Part shown: piece by piece, positions 45,169 to 54,907 of the stretch
How positions within the stretch are numbered: position 1 is the first letter of the stretch
Layout of the letters: each line of letters begins with the position of its first letter
Assembly: GCF_040947875.1 (NCBI RefSeq)
Contig: NZ_JBFRXN010000002.1
Location: 1,922,001-1,986,000, forward strand
DNA length: 64,000 nt
Direction of reading: 5' to 3'
From: Pseudomonas sp. MYb118
GTDB taxonomy: Bacteria; Pseudomonadota; Gammaproteobacteria; Pseudomonadales; Pseudomonadaceae
Program-made: the position numbers and the translations under genes
The notes under the pieces: generated by a model
Told to the model about the DNA's origin: nothing
Seen by the model: only the letters and a program-made list of their open reading frames with translations
Databases searched by the model: none

Positions 45169-46279
45169 AACCCAGCACCTCCACCTGTTGTGCCCAGTTT
45201 TCCGCGCGTTGGCGCAAGGCATCGGCGCCGAGCGACGAGCCGGCCACCGCCAGCAGCAATTGCCCCAGCGCATGCCCCTGAATGCGTTCCACGCCACCTT
45301 GCAGTAAGCGCACCCGGCCGCCGAGGGCGGCGAACAGCGCCGCGAGGTCCGGCTCATCGCTGGCGCTGCCAGTGAACTGCAAGCGCAGCACCACGGTGGC
45401 GTGCGAAGCGCTGGGCAGCGCGTGCAGGCGGCTTTGCAACTCGGCCGGCAAGCCGTGCTGCAACGGTGCGAGCAGGGTCTTGCTGACCTCGTGTTGCGGG
45501 TTGCCGAACACTTGCCACACCGGTCCCTGCTCGACGATACGGCCGTGTTCCAGCACCACCACGCGGTCGCAGATGTCGCGGATCACCGCCATCTCGTGGG
45601 TGATTAGCACGATGGTCAGGCCCAGGCGCTGGTTGATCTCGCGCAGCAGGCCGAGGATCGACTGCGTGGTTTCCGGGTCCAGTGCCGAGGTCGCTTCATC
45701 GCACAACAGAATCTCGGGGTCATGCACCAGGGCGCGGGCGATACCGACGCGCTGTTTCTGCCCGCCGGAGAGCTGCGCTGGATAGGCCTTGTGTTTCGCC
45801 TGCAAGCCCACCAGTTCCAGCAGTTCGGCAACCTTGCGCTCGCGCTGTTCCCGGGGCACGCCGGCCACTTTCAGCGGCAACTCGACGTTCTGCCACACGG
45901 TCTTGGCCGACATCAGGTTGAAGTGCTGGAAGATCATGCCGATGCGTCGGCGCAGCGCCACCAGGCGGTCTTCGTCGAACTCGCCGATGTCCACCTGGTC
46001 GATCAGCACCCGGCCGCTGCTCGGTTGTTCGAGGCGATTGATGGTGCGGATCAGCGACGACTTGCCGGCGCCGCTGCGGCCGATTATGCCGAACACTTCG
46101 CCGCGCTGGATCGCCAGGTCAATGCCCTGCAAGGCGGCCACCGGGCCCTGCTGGCCGTGGTAGGTCTTGCCCAGGCCGATGAAGCGCACGTGCGCGTGGT
46201 TGAGCTGTGGATGCAGCTCGGTGTGTTCGAATGCCTGCGGCTCCGGAACCTCCGGTCGCCTTTGCGTCGCGGCCGTCAT
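45158..46279 (-). CDS. metN: Methionine ABC transporter ATP-binding protein
   Basis: 373 residues from ATG 46279, 2 nt after the metQ stop. Walker A is GRSGAGKSS, signature [19 protein letters not shown], Walker [14 protein letters not shown] and H-loop [10 protein letters not shown]. The MetN-specific C-terminal NIL/ACT-like domain (~260-373) is present, with [46 protein letters not shown]; in MetN this domain binds methionine and inhibits transport. An N-terminal extension of ~25 residues precedes the usual MetN start. Confidence 0.95.
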   Translation of the reverse strand: MTAATQRRPEVPEPQAFEHTELHPQLNHAHVRFIGLGKTYHGQQGPVAALQGIDLAIQRGEVFGIIGRSGAGKSSLIRTINRLEQPSSGRVLIDQVDIGEFDEDRLVALRRRIGMIFQHFNLMSAKTVWQNVELPLKVAGVPREQRERKVAELLELVGLQAKHKAYPAQLSGGQKQRVGIARALVHDPEILLCDEATSALDPETTQSILGLLREINQRLGLTIVLITHEMAVIRDICDRVVVLEHGRIVEQGPVWQVFGNPQHEVSKTLLAPLQHGLPAELQSRLHALPSASHATVVLRLQFTGSASDEPDLAALFAALGGRVRLLQGGVERIQGHALGQLLLAVAGSSLGADALRQRAENWAQQVEVLGYVA

Positions 46280-46281
46280 CT

Positions 46282-47091
46282 TCAGCTTTCCCAACCGGCC
46301 TGGTAGAGCTTGCCGTGGGCTTTATCCAGGGCGGCGCGCACGGCAGGCGAGTGTTGGTAGATGTCGACGAACTTGATCAGCCGCGGGTCGGTCTTGCTGT
46401 CGGGTTGGATCACGAACTGGATCACGTATTCCTTGTGGTCGAGGCCGTCGAACAGCAGGGCAGAGCCGGCATCGAAGGTCTTCGCCAAACGGATGTAGGC
46501 CGGGTAGCCCTGCACCAGGTCGGCGTCGTCATAGGCGCGCACCAGTTGCACGGCTTCCACCTGCAGGATTTTGATCTTCTTCGGGTTGGCGACGATGTCC
46601 TCTTCGGTGGCCTTGTAGCCCACGCCAGGCTTGAGGGTGATCAGCCCGGCCTTGGCCAGCAACTGCAAACCACGGCCGCTGTTGATCGGGTCGTTGGCGA
46701 TGGCGACGCTGGCGCCTTCGGGCAGCTCGTCGAAGCTCTTGTATTTCTTCGAGTACAGGCCGACGTTGTTGATGATGCCCGGTGCGAACGGCACCAGGTC
46801 AAAACCGGAAGCGGCCTTGGCGTTTTCCAGGAAGGGGATGTGCTGGAAGTAGTTCACGTCGATGTCGCCGGCGGCGAGGCTGACGTTGGGGGCGATCCAG
46901 TCGGTGAATTCCACCAGTTCGACTTTCAGGCCCTGCTTGCTGGCCTCTTCGACGGCGGCTTCCAGTGGGATGGCGAAGGCGGCGGTGGTGCCGACCTTGA
47001 GCGGCGCGTCGGCGGCGAAGGTGATGGAGCTGAAGAGGCCGAGGGCCAGGGCCAGTGCTTTGACTGGGCGGGAGAGGGGGTGTTGGGTCAT
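46282..47091 (-). CDS. metQ: Methionine-binding protein MetQ (NlpA family)
   Basis: A 269-residue protein with signal peptide ([16 protein letters not shown]) but no lipobox Cys, so probably a soluble periplasmic form. The NlpA family pattern is [53 protein letters not shown] and [24 protein letters not shown]. It is only a distant paralogue of the orphan at 25344. It heads metQNI and may take up methionine sulfoxide or other organosulfur compounds, given the monooxygenase genes upstream. Confidence 0.93.
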   Translation of the reverse strand: MTQHPLSRPVKALALALGLFSSITFAADAPLKVGTTAAFAIPLEAAVEEASKQGLKVELVEFTDWIAPNVSLAAGDIDVNYFQHIPFLENAKAASGFDLVPFAPGIINNVGLYSKKYKSFDELPEGASVAIANDPINSGRGLQLLAKAGLITLKPGVGYKATEEDIVANPKKIKILQVEAVQLVRAYDDADLVQGYPAYIRLAKTFDAGSALLFDGLDHKEYVIQFVIQPDSKTDPRLIKFVDIYQHSPAVRAALDKAHGKLYQAGWES

Positions 47092-47139
47092 GGTGGTTTT
47101 TCCAGTCAGTGCATGAGATTTGTGGTGTTTGTTCGGGCC

Positions 47140-47166
47140 TCATCGCGGGCAAGCCCGCTCCTACAG
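47140..47166. repeat. Single REP element between metQ and the monooxygenase
   Basis: CATCGCGGGCAAGCCCGCTCCTACAG without a visible partner; it lies in the 84-nt gap. Confidence 0.85.
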
Positions 47167-47175
47167 CGATGCTTT

Positions 47176-48534
47176 TCAGCGGCGAAACGCCGACCCGGTA
47201 TGTCGCCCAGGCAAATAGTCCCCCTGGCGAAACAGCTTCTGCCGCAAGCTGCCCTGCTCATACGCGGTCTTGTAGGACCCCCGCCGCTGCAACTCGGGGA
47301 TCACCAGTTCGATGAAATCCACATAGCTTTCCGGCGTGACGATGCGCGTCAGGTTGAAGCCGTCCAGGCCGGTTTCGGCGATCCACGCTTCCAGTTCATC
47401 CGCCACTTGTTCGGGCGAGCCGACCACGGTGATGTAGCGACCACCGAGGGCGTGTTGTTCGAGCAGTCGGCGGCGGGTCCAGTCGTTGTTTTGCAGGTGT
47501 TTGGTGGCGGACTGGATGGCGTTGCTCTTCACGTACTGGATCGGCTCGTCGATGGCGTACTCGGAAAAGTCGATCCCGGTCGAGGCCGAGAAATGCGCCA
47601 CGCCGGCCTCGGCGCTGGCGTAGCTCAAGTACTCGGCGTGCTTGGCCCAGGCCTGCTCCTCGGTGGCGCCGACGATCACGTTGAGCCCCATGAACACCTT
47701 GATGTCCTGCGGGTTGCGTCCGGCCTCGATGGCGCTGGCGCGGACCTTGTCCACCTGGGCCTTGGTCGATGGCTTGTTCTGCCCGCTGATGAACACGCAC
47801 TCGGCGTGACGCCCGGCGAACAGCAGGCCGCGCTCGGAACTGCCGGCCTGGAACAGCACCGGCGTGCGCTGCGGCGAGGGCTCGCAGAGGTGATAACCCT
47901 CGACCTGGTAGAACTCGCCACGGTGCTCGACCTTGTGCACCTTGCCTGGCTGCGCGTAGATCCGCTGCTGCGGGTCGTTGAGCACCGCATCGTTTTCCCA
48001 ACTGCCTTCCCAGAGTTTGTAGAGCACCTCCAGGTATTCGTCGGCCTGGTCGTAACGACGGTCGTGTTCCACCTGCTCGCTGAGGCCCATGGCTTTGGCG
48101 GCACTGTCCAGGTAACCGGTGACGATGTTCCAGCCGACCCGGCCGCGGCTCAGGTGATCGAGTGTCGACAGGCGCCGGGCGAACAGGTACGGCGCTTCGT
48201 AGGTCAGGTTGGCGGTCAGGCCAAAGCCCAGGTTTTTCGTCACGGCGGCCATGGCCGACACCAGCAGCAAAGGGTCGTTGACCGGCAACTGGATCGACTC
48301 TTTCAACGGCACGTCCACCGACTGCTGGTAGACGTCGTACACGCCGACGATGTCGGCGATGAACAGGCCGTCGAACAGGCCACGTTCGAGCAGTTGCGCC
48401 AGCTCAGTCCAATACTCGAGGGTCTTGTATTGGGTCGAGGTGTCCCGTGGGTGTGTCCACAAGCCGTGGTTGATGTGGCCGACGCAGTTCATGTTGAACG
48501 CGTTGAGCAGAATCTTCTTTTTCGCTTCGGCCAT
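47176..48534 (-). CDS. FMN-dependent NtaA/DmoA-family monooxygenase
   Basis: A 452-residue bacterial luciferase-like flavin monooxygenase. It opens with ILLNAFNMNCVGHINHGLWTHPRD and shows LEYWTELAQLLERGLFDGLFIADIVG, FGLTANLTYEAPYLFARRLSTLDHLSRGRVGWNIVT and PQRTPVLFQAGSSERG. This is the NtaA/SnaA/DmoA/SoxA subgroup, which uses FMNH2 from a separate reductase to oxidise amines or organosulfur compounds such as dimethyl sulfide. The start codon shares one base with the stop of the SfnB gene upstream (TGATG), so they are coupled. The sulfur substrate is inferred from neighbours. Confidence 0.9.
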   Translation of the reverse strand: MAEAKKKILLNAFNMNCVGHINHGLWTHPRDTSTQYKTLEYWTELAQLLERGLFDGLFIADIVGVYDVYQQSVDVPLKESIQLPVNDPLLLVSAMAAVTKNLGFGLTANLTYEAPYLFARRLSTLDHLSRGRVGWNIVTGYLDSAAKAMGLSEQVEHDRRYDQADEYLEVLYKLWEGSWENDAVLNDPQQRIYAQPGKVHKVEHRGEFYQVEGYHLCEPSPQRTPVLFQAGSSERGLLFAGRHAECVFISGQNKPSTKAQVDKVRASAIEAGRNPQDIKVFMGLNVIVGATEEQAWAKHAEYLSYASAEAGVAHFSASTGIDFSEYAIDEPIQYVKSNAIQSATKHLQNNDWTRRRLLEQHALGGRYITVVGSPEQVADELEAWIAETGLDGFNLTRIVTPESYVDFIELVIPELQRRGSYKTAYEQGSLRQKLFRQGDYLPGRHTGSAFRR

Positions 48535-49727
48535 CAGATGGTCCCCCGCAATGGCGGGTTCTGTTCGTTGAGGTAGTAGTTGCCCACGGCGTGGTACTTC
48601 CAGCGCACCGGGTCGTGCAGCGTGTGGACCCGCGCGTTGCGCCAGTGACGGTCCAGGCCATGCTCGATCAGGGTGGCCTGGCTGCCGGCCAGTTCGAACA
48701 GGGTGCTGCCGGCGGCGAGGGAGATTTCGGTGCTGATGGCGCGGGCCTCGGCGACCGCGATGGACGCGGCTGCGACCGTCTCGGCACGGGTGTCGGCCTG
48801 GGCTTTGTCGAGTACCTCGCCGGCACGCTCCAGTAACGCTTCGGCGGCGTGCAGGCGAATGCTCAGTTGGCCGAAACTCTTGAGGGTCAGCGGGTCGTCG
48901 CTGGCTTTGTCATGGGTGGCGTCGATCCAGGGGCGGGTCCTGGTGCGCACGAAATGCAGCGCGTCTTCAAAGGCCGCGCGGGCGATGCCGGTGTCGATGG
49001 CGGCGTGAAGAATCTGCGCCAGCGGGCCGACCGTGGTCGGGGTTTCGAACGCGGCTTGAAAGGGGATCACGTCTTCGGCGGCAACGAAGACGTCTTCGAA
49101 CACCACCGAACCGCTGCCGGTGGTGCGCTGGCCGAAGCCGCTCCAGTCGTCGATCACCGTCAGGCCCCGGCTGTCATGGGGCACAAAGGCGAGTTGCTGC
49201 ACGCCGTTTTCATCCACCACCGAGGTCGGGATGCGTTGTGCGTAGAGGGCGCCGGTGGCGTAGAACTTGCGCCCGTTGATGCGGTAGCCGTCGCCAAAGC
49301 GGGTCAGTCGTGTGGTGCGGTCGTGGGCGGTCTTGGTGCCGAGTTCAGCCAGGGCATTGCCGAAGCGCTGGCCGGCCAAAACTTCGGCGTAAAGGCGTTG
49401 TTTCTGCTCGGCGCTGCCGGTCACGCGCAGCACTTCCAGGGCATAAAAATGGTTTTGCGGGATCTGCCCCAGCGAGCCATCGGCCTGGGCAATCAAGGCG
49501 ATCACCTTGGCCAGGGTGACGTTGGAGACACCGGCGCCGCCGTATTCCCTGGGCACGCTGATGCCCCACAACCCGGAGCGGGAAAACACTTCCAGCTCCG
49601 GGTGTGGCAGGCGACGCTCGCGGTCACGCTGGGCGCTGTCACGCTTGAAGTCTTCGGCCAGGTCACTGGCGACGATCAGGGCTTGCTCATCGCTGGTGAT
49701 GACCGCGACGTGGCGAGAAAGAGACAT
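48534..49727 (-). CDS. SfnB-family sulfur acquisition oxidoreductase (acyl-CoA dehydrogenase fold)
   Basis: 397 residues from ATG 49727; the frame extends 8 codons upstream but this start fits the family. The fold is acyl-CoA dehydrogenase-like: GLWGISVPREYGGAGVSNVTLAKVIALIAQADGSLGQIPQNHFYALE, TRFGDGYRINGRKFYATGALYAQ, WSGFGQRTTGSGSV and the C-terminal DRHWRNARVHTLHDPVRWKYHAVGNYYL. This is the SfnB/DszC-like group, FMNH2-dependent, implicated in sulfone and sulfonate use. It is translationally coupled to the 47176 monooxygenase. Confidence 0.9.
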   Translation of the reverse strand: MSLSRHVAVITSDEQALIVASDLAEDFKRDSAQRDRERRLPHPELEVFSRSGLWGISVPREYGGAGVSNVTLAKVIALIAQADGSLGQIPQNHFYALEVLRVTGSAEQKQRLYAEVLAGQRFGNALAELGTKTAHDRTTRLTRFGDGYRINGRKFYATGALYAQRIPTSVVDENGVQQLAFVPHDSRGLTVIDDWSGFGQRTTGSGSVVFEDVFVAAEDVIPFQAAFETPTTVGPLAQILHAAIDTGIARAAFEDALHFVRTRTRPWIDATHDKASDDPLTLKSFGQLSIRLHAAEALLERAGEVLDKAQADTRAETVAAASIAVAEARAISTEISLAAGSTLFELAGSQATLIEHGLDRHWRNARVHTLHDPVRWKYHAVGNYYLNEQNPPLRGTI

Positions 49728-49765
49728 GTTGTTCTCCAGGGATCTGGTCAAAAGTGTACGGGTCG

Positions 49766-51007
49766 TTAGATCCAGGAATGCCGGGCGGGCAACTTACCGT
49801 TCAGGCGATAGGCGCCCACGGCGTAGTACTTCCAGCGCACCGGGTCATGCAGGGTGTGCACGCGGGCGTTGCGCCAGTGGCGGTCGAGGTTGAATTCGGC
49901 GAGGGTCGCGCGGCTGCCGGCCAGTTCGAACAGTTTTTCGCTGGCCAGCAGAGAGATTTCGGTAGTCAGCACCTTGGCTTCAGCCACGGCAATCGAGGCC
50001 CGCGCGGCGGATTCGGCGGTGATCGGTGCAGCGCTGACCTGGTCGAGTACCTGCCCGGCCTTGCGCAGCAGCGCCTCGGCGGCGTGCAGTTCGATTTTCA
50101 GTTTGCCGATGTCGGCGATCACATACAGGTCATCGCTGGCGCGTTCGACGTTGGCGTCGATCCACGGGCGGGCGCGGGTGCGGACGAATTCGATGGCGTC
50201 ATCGACGGCGCCGCGCGCGATGCCGGCGTCGATGGCCGCCTGGATCAATTGCGACACGGCGCCCTGGATGTTCGGTTGTTCATTGATCTTCCAGTTGTCC
50301 AGCACCAGCTCGGCGTCGACTCGAACGTTGTTGAGCACGATGGTGCCGCTGGCGGTGGTGCGCTGGCCGAAGCCGGACCAGTCATCGACGATGCGCAGGC
50401 CCGGTGTGCCACGACGAACGAAGGCCAATACCTGGCGGCCCTCATCGTTCAGCGCCTTGACCGCGACCCAGTGGGCGAACAGCGCGCCGGTGGAATAGAA
50501 CTTCTGGCCGTTGATGACAAACCCGTCGCCGTCGGCGGTGATCCGGGCCTTGAGTTCCAGGGTGTTTTGGGTGCCGCGCTCGGGCCCGGCGTTGCCGATG
50601 CGCCAGCCTTCGAGCACGCTGGTGAACAGCTGCTGCTTCTGCGCTTCGCTGGCGCAACCCTGAATCAGATTGAGAATGCCGAACTGGTTCTGCGGGATCT
50701 GCCCCAGCGCCGGGTCGGCGGCGCTGATGATCGCGAACACTTCGGCCAGGGTGACGAACGAAACCTGCGGGCCGCCGTATTGGCGGGCGATGGCAATGCT
50801 GCCCAGGCCGCTCTGGGTGAACTGTTCAATTTCTGACCACGGCAACTTGCGCTGACGGTCGCGTTTGGCCGCCTGCAAACGGGCGACCTGCGCCAGATCT
50901 TGGGCGGCCTTGATGGCTTGTGCGTCATTGCGCAGTACCTGCGCGGGCAACAACAACGGGGCGACATCCAAATCGCTGTGGACAACTGCATCTGCAAGAC
51001 TGGACAT
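49766..51007 (-). CDS. SfnB-family sulfur acquisition oxidoreductase, second copy
   Basis: A 413-residue paralogue of the neighbouring gene, in the same orientation, 38 nt upstream. Matching landmarks are ADPALGQIPQNQFGILNLIQG, GDGFVINGQKFYSTGALFAHW, DDWSGFGQRTTASGTIVL and NLDRHWRNARVHTLHDPVRWKYYAVGAYRL. The start is MSSLADAVVHSDLDVAPLLLP. It is the first gene of a likely operon 51007-47176. The upstream region (51150-51195) is AT-rich, as before other sulfur genes. The two copies may differ in substrate. Confidence 0.9.
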   Translation of the reverse strand: MSSLADAVVHSDLDVAPLLLPAQVLRNDAQAIKAAQDLAQVARLQAAKRDRQRKLPWSEIEQFTQSGLGSIAIARQYGGPQVSFVTLAEVFAIISAADPALGQIPQNQFGILNLIQGCASEAQKQQLFTSVLEGWRIGNAGPERGTQNTLELKARITADGDGFVINGQKFYSTGALFAHWVAVKALNDEGRQVLAFVRRGTPGLRIVDDWSGFGQRTTASGTIVLNNVRVDAELVLDNWKINEQPNIQGAVSQLIQAAIDAGIARGAVDDAIEFVRTRARPWIDANVERASDDLYVIADIGKLKIELHAAEALLRKAGQVLDQVSAAPITAESAARASIAVAEAKVLTTEISLLASEKLFELAGSRATLAEFNLDRHWRNARVHTLHDPVRWKYYAVGAYRLNGKLPARHSWI

Positions 51008-51294
51008 CAGTGCCGCTCCCTGGCTGCACGCAATGCCCTGGCGATCTGCACTGGGGTGATTGTGTTCCGGACCATACCTACCTCACATCTCATGGGTCGC
51101 CGCAGAGGGCGGCGAAGTCAAAACAAGAAGGTCCGGTGGTCCGGTTCATATACCCTAAATGCGCATAAATAATAAATAAACTAGCTTTTTGGAATATGAA
51201 TAGAAGTGTGTCTTCGCCAACTGTTCGCCGCACAACACTTGTTGTTGCAGCAACAGTTGATCCGCCGACGAGGGCATGGACTCAGGCCAGGCGA
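51008..51294. promoter_or_regulatory. Promoter region of the sfnB-type operon
   Basis: The 287 nt between the SfnB gene start (51007) and the end of the unknown gene (51295) hold no convincing gene. At 51165-51200 there is an AT-rich run (ATAAATAATAAATAAACTAG) suited to a CysB-type promoter. No clear dyad was found. Confidence 0.35.
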
Positions 51295-52035
51295 TCACTG
51301 TATTTCCTTGCCCCTGACCGTCAGGCAGGGACTGGCACAGCCGATCTTCAGGGTGCGTGCAGGCGCCCAGCGCGAGTTGTTGCCGACCCGGTCGAGGATG
51401 CAGTAGGTCACTTCCAGGCGCAGGTCTTCGCCGGCTTCGAGAATGATCGCGGGCGGCACCCAGACGTGGATCGGCTCGCCGACCTCGCTGGCCTTGAGGG
51501 CAGGCAAGTCCATGCGCACATCGCCCCAGCGCAGGGTGATTTCGTCATCGACGGCCATGTTCAGGTACGGCTCGATGGTCAAGGGAACGCCACGCCTGAC
51601 CTGGTTCGGGTTGACTCCCTGGCGGCGGATGGTTTCGGGAATGCTCACGGGTGCCAGGCTCTGGTTTTCGTCCCCACACATCGCCGACGGTTGGCCACCC
51701 GGACAGTCGAGCTTGATTTGCACGCGGGTGGCGGCAGAAAGCGCGGGACCCTGGCCCACCTGCATGAGGCGGTAGTGAATGCGTGAACAACCATTGGCAA
51801 TGAAGCTTTCCGGCACTCGCAGGGTGACTGTCGTGCCAACGTCGCGGGTGTTCAACACCTTTGAGGCGACGTAGCAGTCGTCCCAGAACAGCTCGATCAG
51901 GTCACCGTCCTCCATGCCCGGGTAGGGCGCCACTTCGACCAACAGATGCGCTGCCGACGTCAGGTTGATGCCGCTCTTGTGGGATTTCGTCAGTGCCGGG
52001 GCGGCGAGTTCGGATTTGTTCGATGGGCTTTTCAT
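51295..52035 (-). CDS. Unknown 246-residue protein with two Ig-like/beta-sandwich repeats
   Basis: The protein has no signal peptide. It seems to be made of two related beta-rich halves. The first (~25-115) has LLVEVAPYPGMEDGDLIELFWDD, VTLRVPESFI and RIHYRLMQVG. The second (~140-240) has LTIEPYLNMAVDDEITLRWGD, IHVWVPPAII and RLEVTYCILDRVGN. Each half reads like the Ig-like modules found in pseudomonad surface and hypothetical proteins. I do not know a function. The start has GGAGAA upstream. It is not in an obvious operon. Confidence 0.6.
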   Translation of the reverse strand: MKSPSNKSELAAPALTKSHKSGINLTSAAHLLVEVAPYPGMEDGDLIELFWDDCYVASKVLNTRDVGTTVTLRVPESFIANGCSRIHYRLMQVGQGPALSAATRVQIKLDCPGGQPSAMCGDENQSLAPVSIPETIRRQGVNPNQVRRGVPLTIEPYLNMAVDDEITLRWGDVRMDLPALKASEVGEPIHVWVPPAIILEAGEDLRLEVTYCILDRVGNNSRWAPARTLKIGCASPCLTVRGKEIQ

Positions 52036-52498
52036 GGGATTCTCCTTGAAGTCAAACAGCGAAGTCCGTTTCTGAGTTAATTGAATTGCCGAGTAACGAA
52101 GGTCTCGTTACTTTTGCTGAAAGTTATATTTATGCGGGTGGCCGGGTTGGCTGGGGACTAGATAAAAGTGCGCGGGATTAAGTGTCAATAGAGTGTGCCG
52201 GTGAAGTAAGCAATCTGCTGTTATTCAGAAAGCTCCTACAATGCCGGGTTAACAAGCCACAGTGATTGGTCGAATTTGACCACGGAATTCGCCCGTATTG
52301 GCGACGCGTACGCGCAGCCCTTGGTGGCGGCGGTTTGATCGAGTTGCCAATTTTAAGTGAACGGACTTTGTTGCGGGACATAAATATGTACCGCACGCAA
52401 CAGTGTCGCTGGAGCGAAATTGTTCAGTATGTCGCAGAGGTGTAAATAGCGGGGGAAGTTACTTCCGTCCGTGGAAGTTAACATTCTGGAGCGGTGGC
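52036..52498. promoter_or_regulatory. 463-nt intergenic region with two palindromes
   Basis: No convincing gene. TGGTC-GAATTT-GACCA (52267-52282) is a perfect 16-nt palindrome and a plausible operator. GGAAGT-T-ACTTCC (52454-52466) lies close to the end of tcyN, with a second half-copy GGAAGTTAAC 9 nt later. The region is AT-richer than average. Confidence 0.4.
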
Positions 52499-53254
52499 TT
52501 AGTTGTGGGCGTTATTGAGGAACTTGCTGAGAAACTGTTTGGTCCGCTCTTCTTTGGGGTTGGCAAACAGCGCCTTGGCTTCGCCCTGTTCAACGATCAC
52601 GCCCTTGTCGAAAAACACCACGCGGTTGGCCACGTCACGGGCAAAACCCATCTCGTGGGTGACGATCACCATGGTGCGTTTTTCTTCGGCCAGGCTGCGG
52701 ATGGTCGACAGCACCTCACCCACCAGTTCCGGGTCGAGAGCCGAGGTCGGCTCGTCGAACAGGATCACTTCCGGCTCCATCGCCAGCGCTCGGGCAATCG
52801 CCACACGCTGTTGCTGACCACCGGAGAGGCGTCGCGGGTAAGCGTCTTCCTTGCCCGCCAGGCCGACCCTGGCCAGGAGTTTCTTGCCCAGGGCAATCGC
52901 CTCGGCAGGCGGCGTCTTCTTCACCACGATCGGCCCTTCGACGACATTTTCCAGTGCCGTGCGATGGGGGAACAGGTTGAAGTTCTGGAACACGAAGCCG
53001 ACGTGCTGGCGCAAGCGCCGCACCAGGCCCTGCTGCTGGTTCAACGGGCGGCTGCCATCAATCTCGATGTCGCCCACCTTGATCCGGCCGCTGCTGGGTT
53101 CTTCGAGGAAGTTCAGGCAGCGCAGGAACGTGGTCTTGCCCGAGCCGCTGGGCCCGATGATCGCCACGACCTCGCCTTCCTTGACCTCAAGGTCGATGCC
53201 GTTGAGCACAACGTGACCCTTGAACTGCTTTGTCAGTTTTTCCACGACAATCAT
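52499..53254 (-). CDS. tcyN: Cystine ABC transporter ATP-binding protein
   Basis: 251 residues, the usual length of TcyN/YecC. Walker A is GPSGSGKTT (~33-41), signature [19 protein letters not shown], Walker [14 protein letters not shown] and H-loop [17 protein letters not shown]. The residues after Walker A ([24 protein letters not shown]) are typical. It is the last gene of tcyJ-tcyL-tcyN, starting 4 nt after the permease stop. It drives L-cystine (and analogue) import. Confidence 0.92.
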   Translation of the reverse strand: MIVVEKLTKQFKGHVVLNGIDLEVKEGEVVAIIGPSGSGKTTFLRCLNFLEEPSSGRIKVGDIEIDGSRPLNQQQGLVRRLRQHVGFVFQNFNLFPHRTALENVVEGPIVVKKTPPAEAIALGKKLLARVGLAGKEDAYPRRLSGGQQQRVAIARALAMEPEVILFDEPTSALDPELVGEVLSTIRSLAEEKRTMVIVTHEMGFARDVANRVVFFDKGVIVEQGEAKALFANPKEERTKQFLSKFLNNAHN

Positions 53255-53258
53255 GGGG

Positions 53259-53924
53259 TCAGGACTCCTGGTCGTGCCGATTGACCCGCGCTTCCAACTG
53301 GTTCTGCAGGTGCGAAAGCACCGTGGCCAGAACCCAGTAGATCAGCGCGGCGGCCAGATACATGGTGAAGATTTCGAAGGTCCGGGCGGTGATCAGCTGC
53401 GCCTGGCGGAACAGTTCCGGCACCTGGATGGTGGCCGCCAGCGCCGTGTCCTTGACCAGCGAAATGAAGCTGTTGCCCAGCGGCGGCAACGCCGTGCGCA
53501 TGGCCTGCGGCAGGATGGCCCGGCGCAGGGTCTGCGCGCGGGTCATGCCGATACTGGCCGCCGCTTCCCACTGGCCGCGCTCGATGGAGCTGATCGCGGC
53601 ACGCAGGATTTCGCAGGCATAGGCCGCCATGTTCAGCGAGAAGCCGATCAGGGCCGCCGGCAGCGGATCGAGTTCGACGCCCAATTGCGGCAAGCCGTAA
53701 TAGATCACGAACAGCTGCACCAGCAACGGCGTGCCGCGAAAGAACGACACGTAGATGCGGGCGATCCAGCTCACCAGTTTGAAGCGCGACAGGCGCATCA
53801 GCGCCAGGCCGAAGCCCATCAGCAGGCCGAAGAACATGCCGCCCAGGCTCAGAATCACTGTGTAGTACGCGCCCTTGAGCAGAAAGGGCGCGGAGTCCAG
53901 TGCGAGTTGGAAAGCTTCTTCCAT
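53259..53924 (-). CDS. tcyL: Cystine ABC transporter permease
   Basis: A 221-residue HisM/GlnP-type permease with about five spans. Signatures are [35 protein letters not shown] and EAA loop [37 protein letters not shown], as in TcyL/YecS. Its start shares one base with the tcyJ stop, indicating coupling. Confidence 0.93.
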   Translation of the reverse strand: MEEAFQLALDSAPFLLKGAYYTVILSLGGMFFGLLMGFGLALMRLSRFKLVSWIARIYVSFFRGTPLLVQLFVIYYGLPQLGVELDPLPAALIGFSLNMAAYACEILRAAISSIERGQWEAAASIGMTRAQTLRRAILPQAMRTALPPLGNSFISLVKDTALAATIQVPELFRQAQLITARTFEIFTMYLAAALIYWVLATVLSHLQNQLEARVNRHDQES

Positions 53925-54718
53925 TACTTGGTGACGTCAGCGTTGAAGTATTTCTCGGAGAGCTTGGCCAGGGTGCCGTCGGCACGCAGTTTTTCGATGG
54001 CCTTGTTCACCGCATCCAGCAGCTCTGGCTCGCCTTTGCGCAGGGCGATACCGGCTTCCTGACGGGAGAACGCTTCGCCGGCGGCGGTGGTGTCCTTGGC
54101 CTTCTTGGCGTATTCCAGCGCGGCCAGACGGTCGATCAGGATAGCGTCGATGCGGCCGACGCGCAGGTCCTGGAACTTGGTCGGATCGTCTTCGTAGGTG
54201 CGCACGTCAGCCTTCGGCACGTTCTCTTTCACCCACTGCTCGTAGTTGGTGCCCAGACCCACGCCGACCTTCTTGCCAGCCAGGTCTTGCGCAGTCTTGA
54301 TGGTGTCCTTGTTCTTGGTCAGCACCAGTGCCTGGATGCCGGAAACGGTGTACGGCTCGGAGAAGTCATACTTCTTCTTGCGCTCTTCGGAGATGGTCAC
54401 CTGGTTGATCACCGCGTCCAGGCGCTTGGACTCCAGGGCGGCGAGGATGCCGTCCCATTTGGTCGGCTGCAGCTTGACCTTCACACCCAGCTCCTTGGCC
54501 AGGGCTTCGGAGAACTCCACTTCGAAGCCGGCCAGTTTGCCGTCGGCGTCGACGAAACTGAACGGTGGGTAGGTGCCTTCCAGGCCGACGTTGATCACGC
54601 CTGCATCCTTGATTTTTTGCAGTTGCTCACCGGCAACCGCTTGCCCCAACAGACCGGCGCTCAGCGCCAGGCCCAGCGAACCGACCAGCAGATTTCGACG
54701 TAGTGCGGAAAAATTCAT
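53924..54718 (-). CDS. tcyJ: Cystine-binding periplasmic protein
   Basis: 264 residues with signal peptide (LLVGSLGLALSAGLLGQAVAG). The SBP_bac_3 fold is KIKDAGVINVGLEGTYPPFSFVDADGKLAGFEVEFSEALAKELGVKVKLQPTKWDGILAALESKRLDAVINQVTIS, as in FliY/TcyJ, with WDGILAAL typical for cystine binders. P. aeruginosa PA0314 is the likely counterpart (recollection). The promoter region 54719-55049 has an AT-rich dyad. Confidence 0.93.
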   Translation of the reverse strand: MNFSALRRNLLVGSLGLALSAGLLGQAVAGEQLQKIKDAGVINVGLEGTYPPFSFVDADGKLAGFEVEFSEALAKELGVKVKLQPTKWDGILAALESKRLDAVINQVTISEERKKKYDFSEPYTVSGIQALVLTKNKDTIKTAQDLAGKKVGVGLGTNYEQWVKENVPKADVRTYEDDPTKFQDLRVGRIDAILIDRLAALEYAKKAKDTTAAGEAFSRQEAGIALRKGEPELLDAVNKAIEKLRADGTLAKLSEKYFNADVTK

Positions 54719-54851
54719 GACAAGCCCCTGTGTTTTCTTATGAAGACGCTTCTTGGAATGTTGGCGTGATCGACCGCAATATCCTGCCCTAAAGCAGCTT
54801 ATGCGTCTCTCGGCAATTTGCCTGCAGTATGACTATATGATGGCTTTTTTA

Positions 54852-54890
54852 GATTGGAAAATAATGAATGTTATTTTTAATATTCCAATC
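54852..54890. promoter_or_regulatory. AT-rich inverted repeat upstream of tcyJ, candidate CysB site
   Basis: GATTGGAA (54852-54859) and TTCCAATC (54883-54890) are perfect 8-nt arms around a 23-nt AT-rich spacer, 134 nt before the tcyJ start. Confidence 0.45.
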
Positions 54891-54907
54891 AGGAATAAAT
54901 GCTGTTT

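Noticed and set aside
47092..47175. SAM or other methionine riboswitch before metQ
   Set aside because: The gap contains only a REP and no conserved riboswitch core; no expression platform is visible.
46207..48576. 789-codon open frame antisense to metQ and the monooxygenase
   Set aside because: It spans two real genes and an intergenic REP on the other strand and shows no domain.
52178..52396. 72-codon minus-strand frame in the empty region upstream of tcyN
   Set aside because: No ribosome site, biased Pro/Arg/Ser composition and no similarity I recognise; it also spans the operator-like palindrome.
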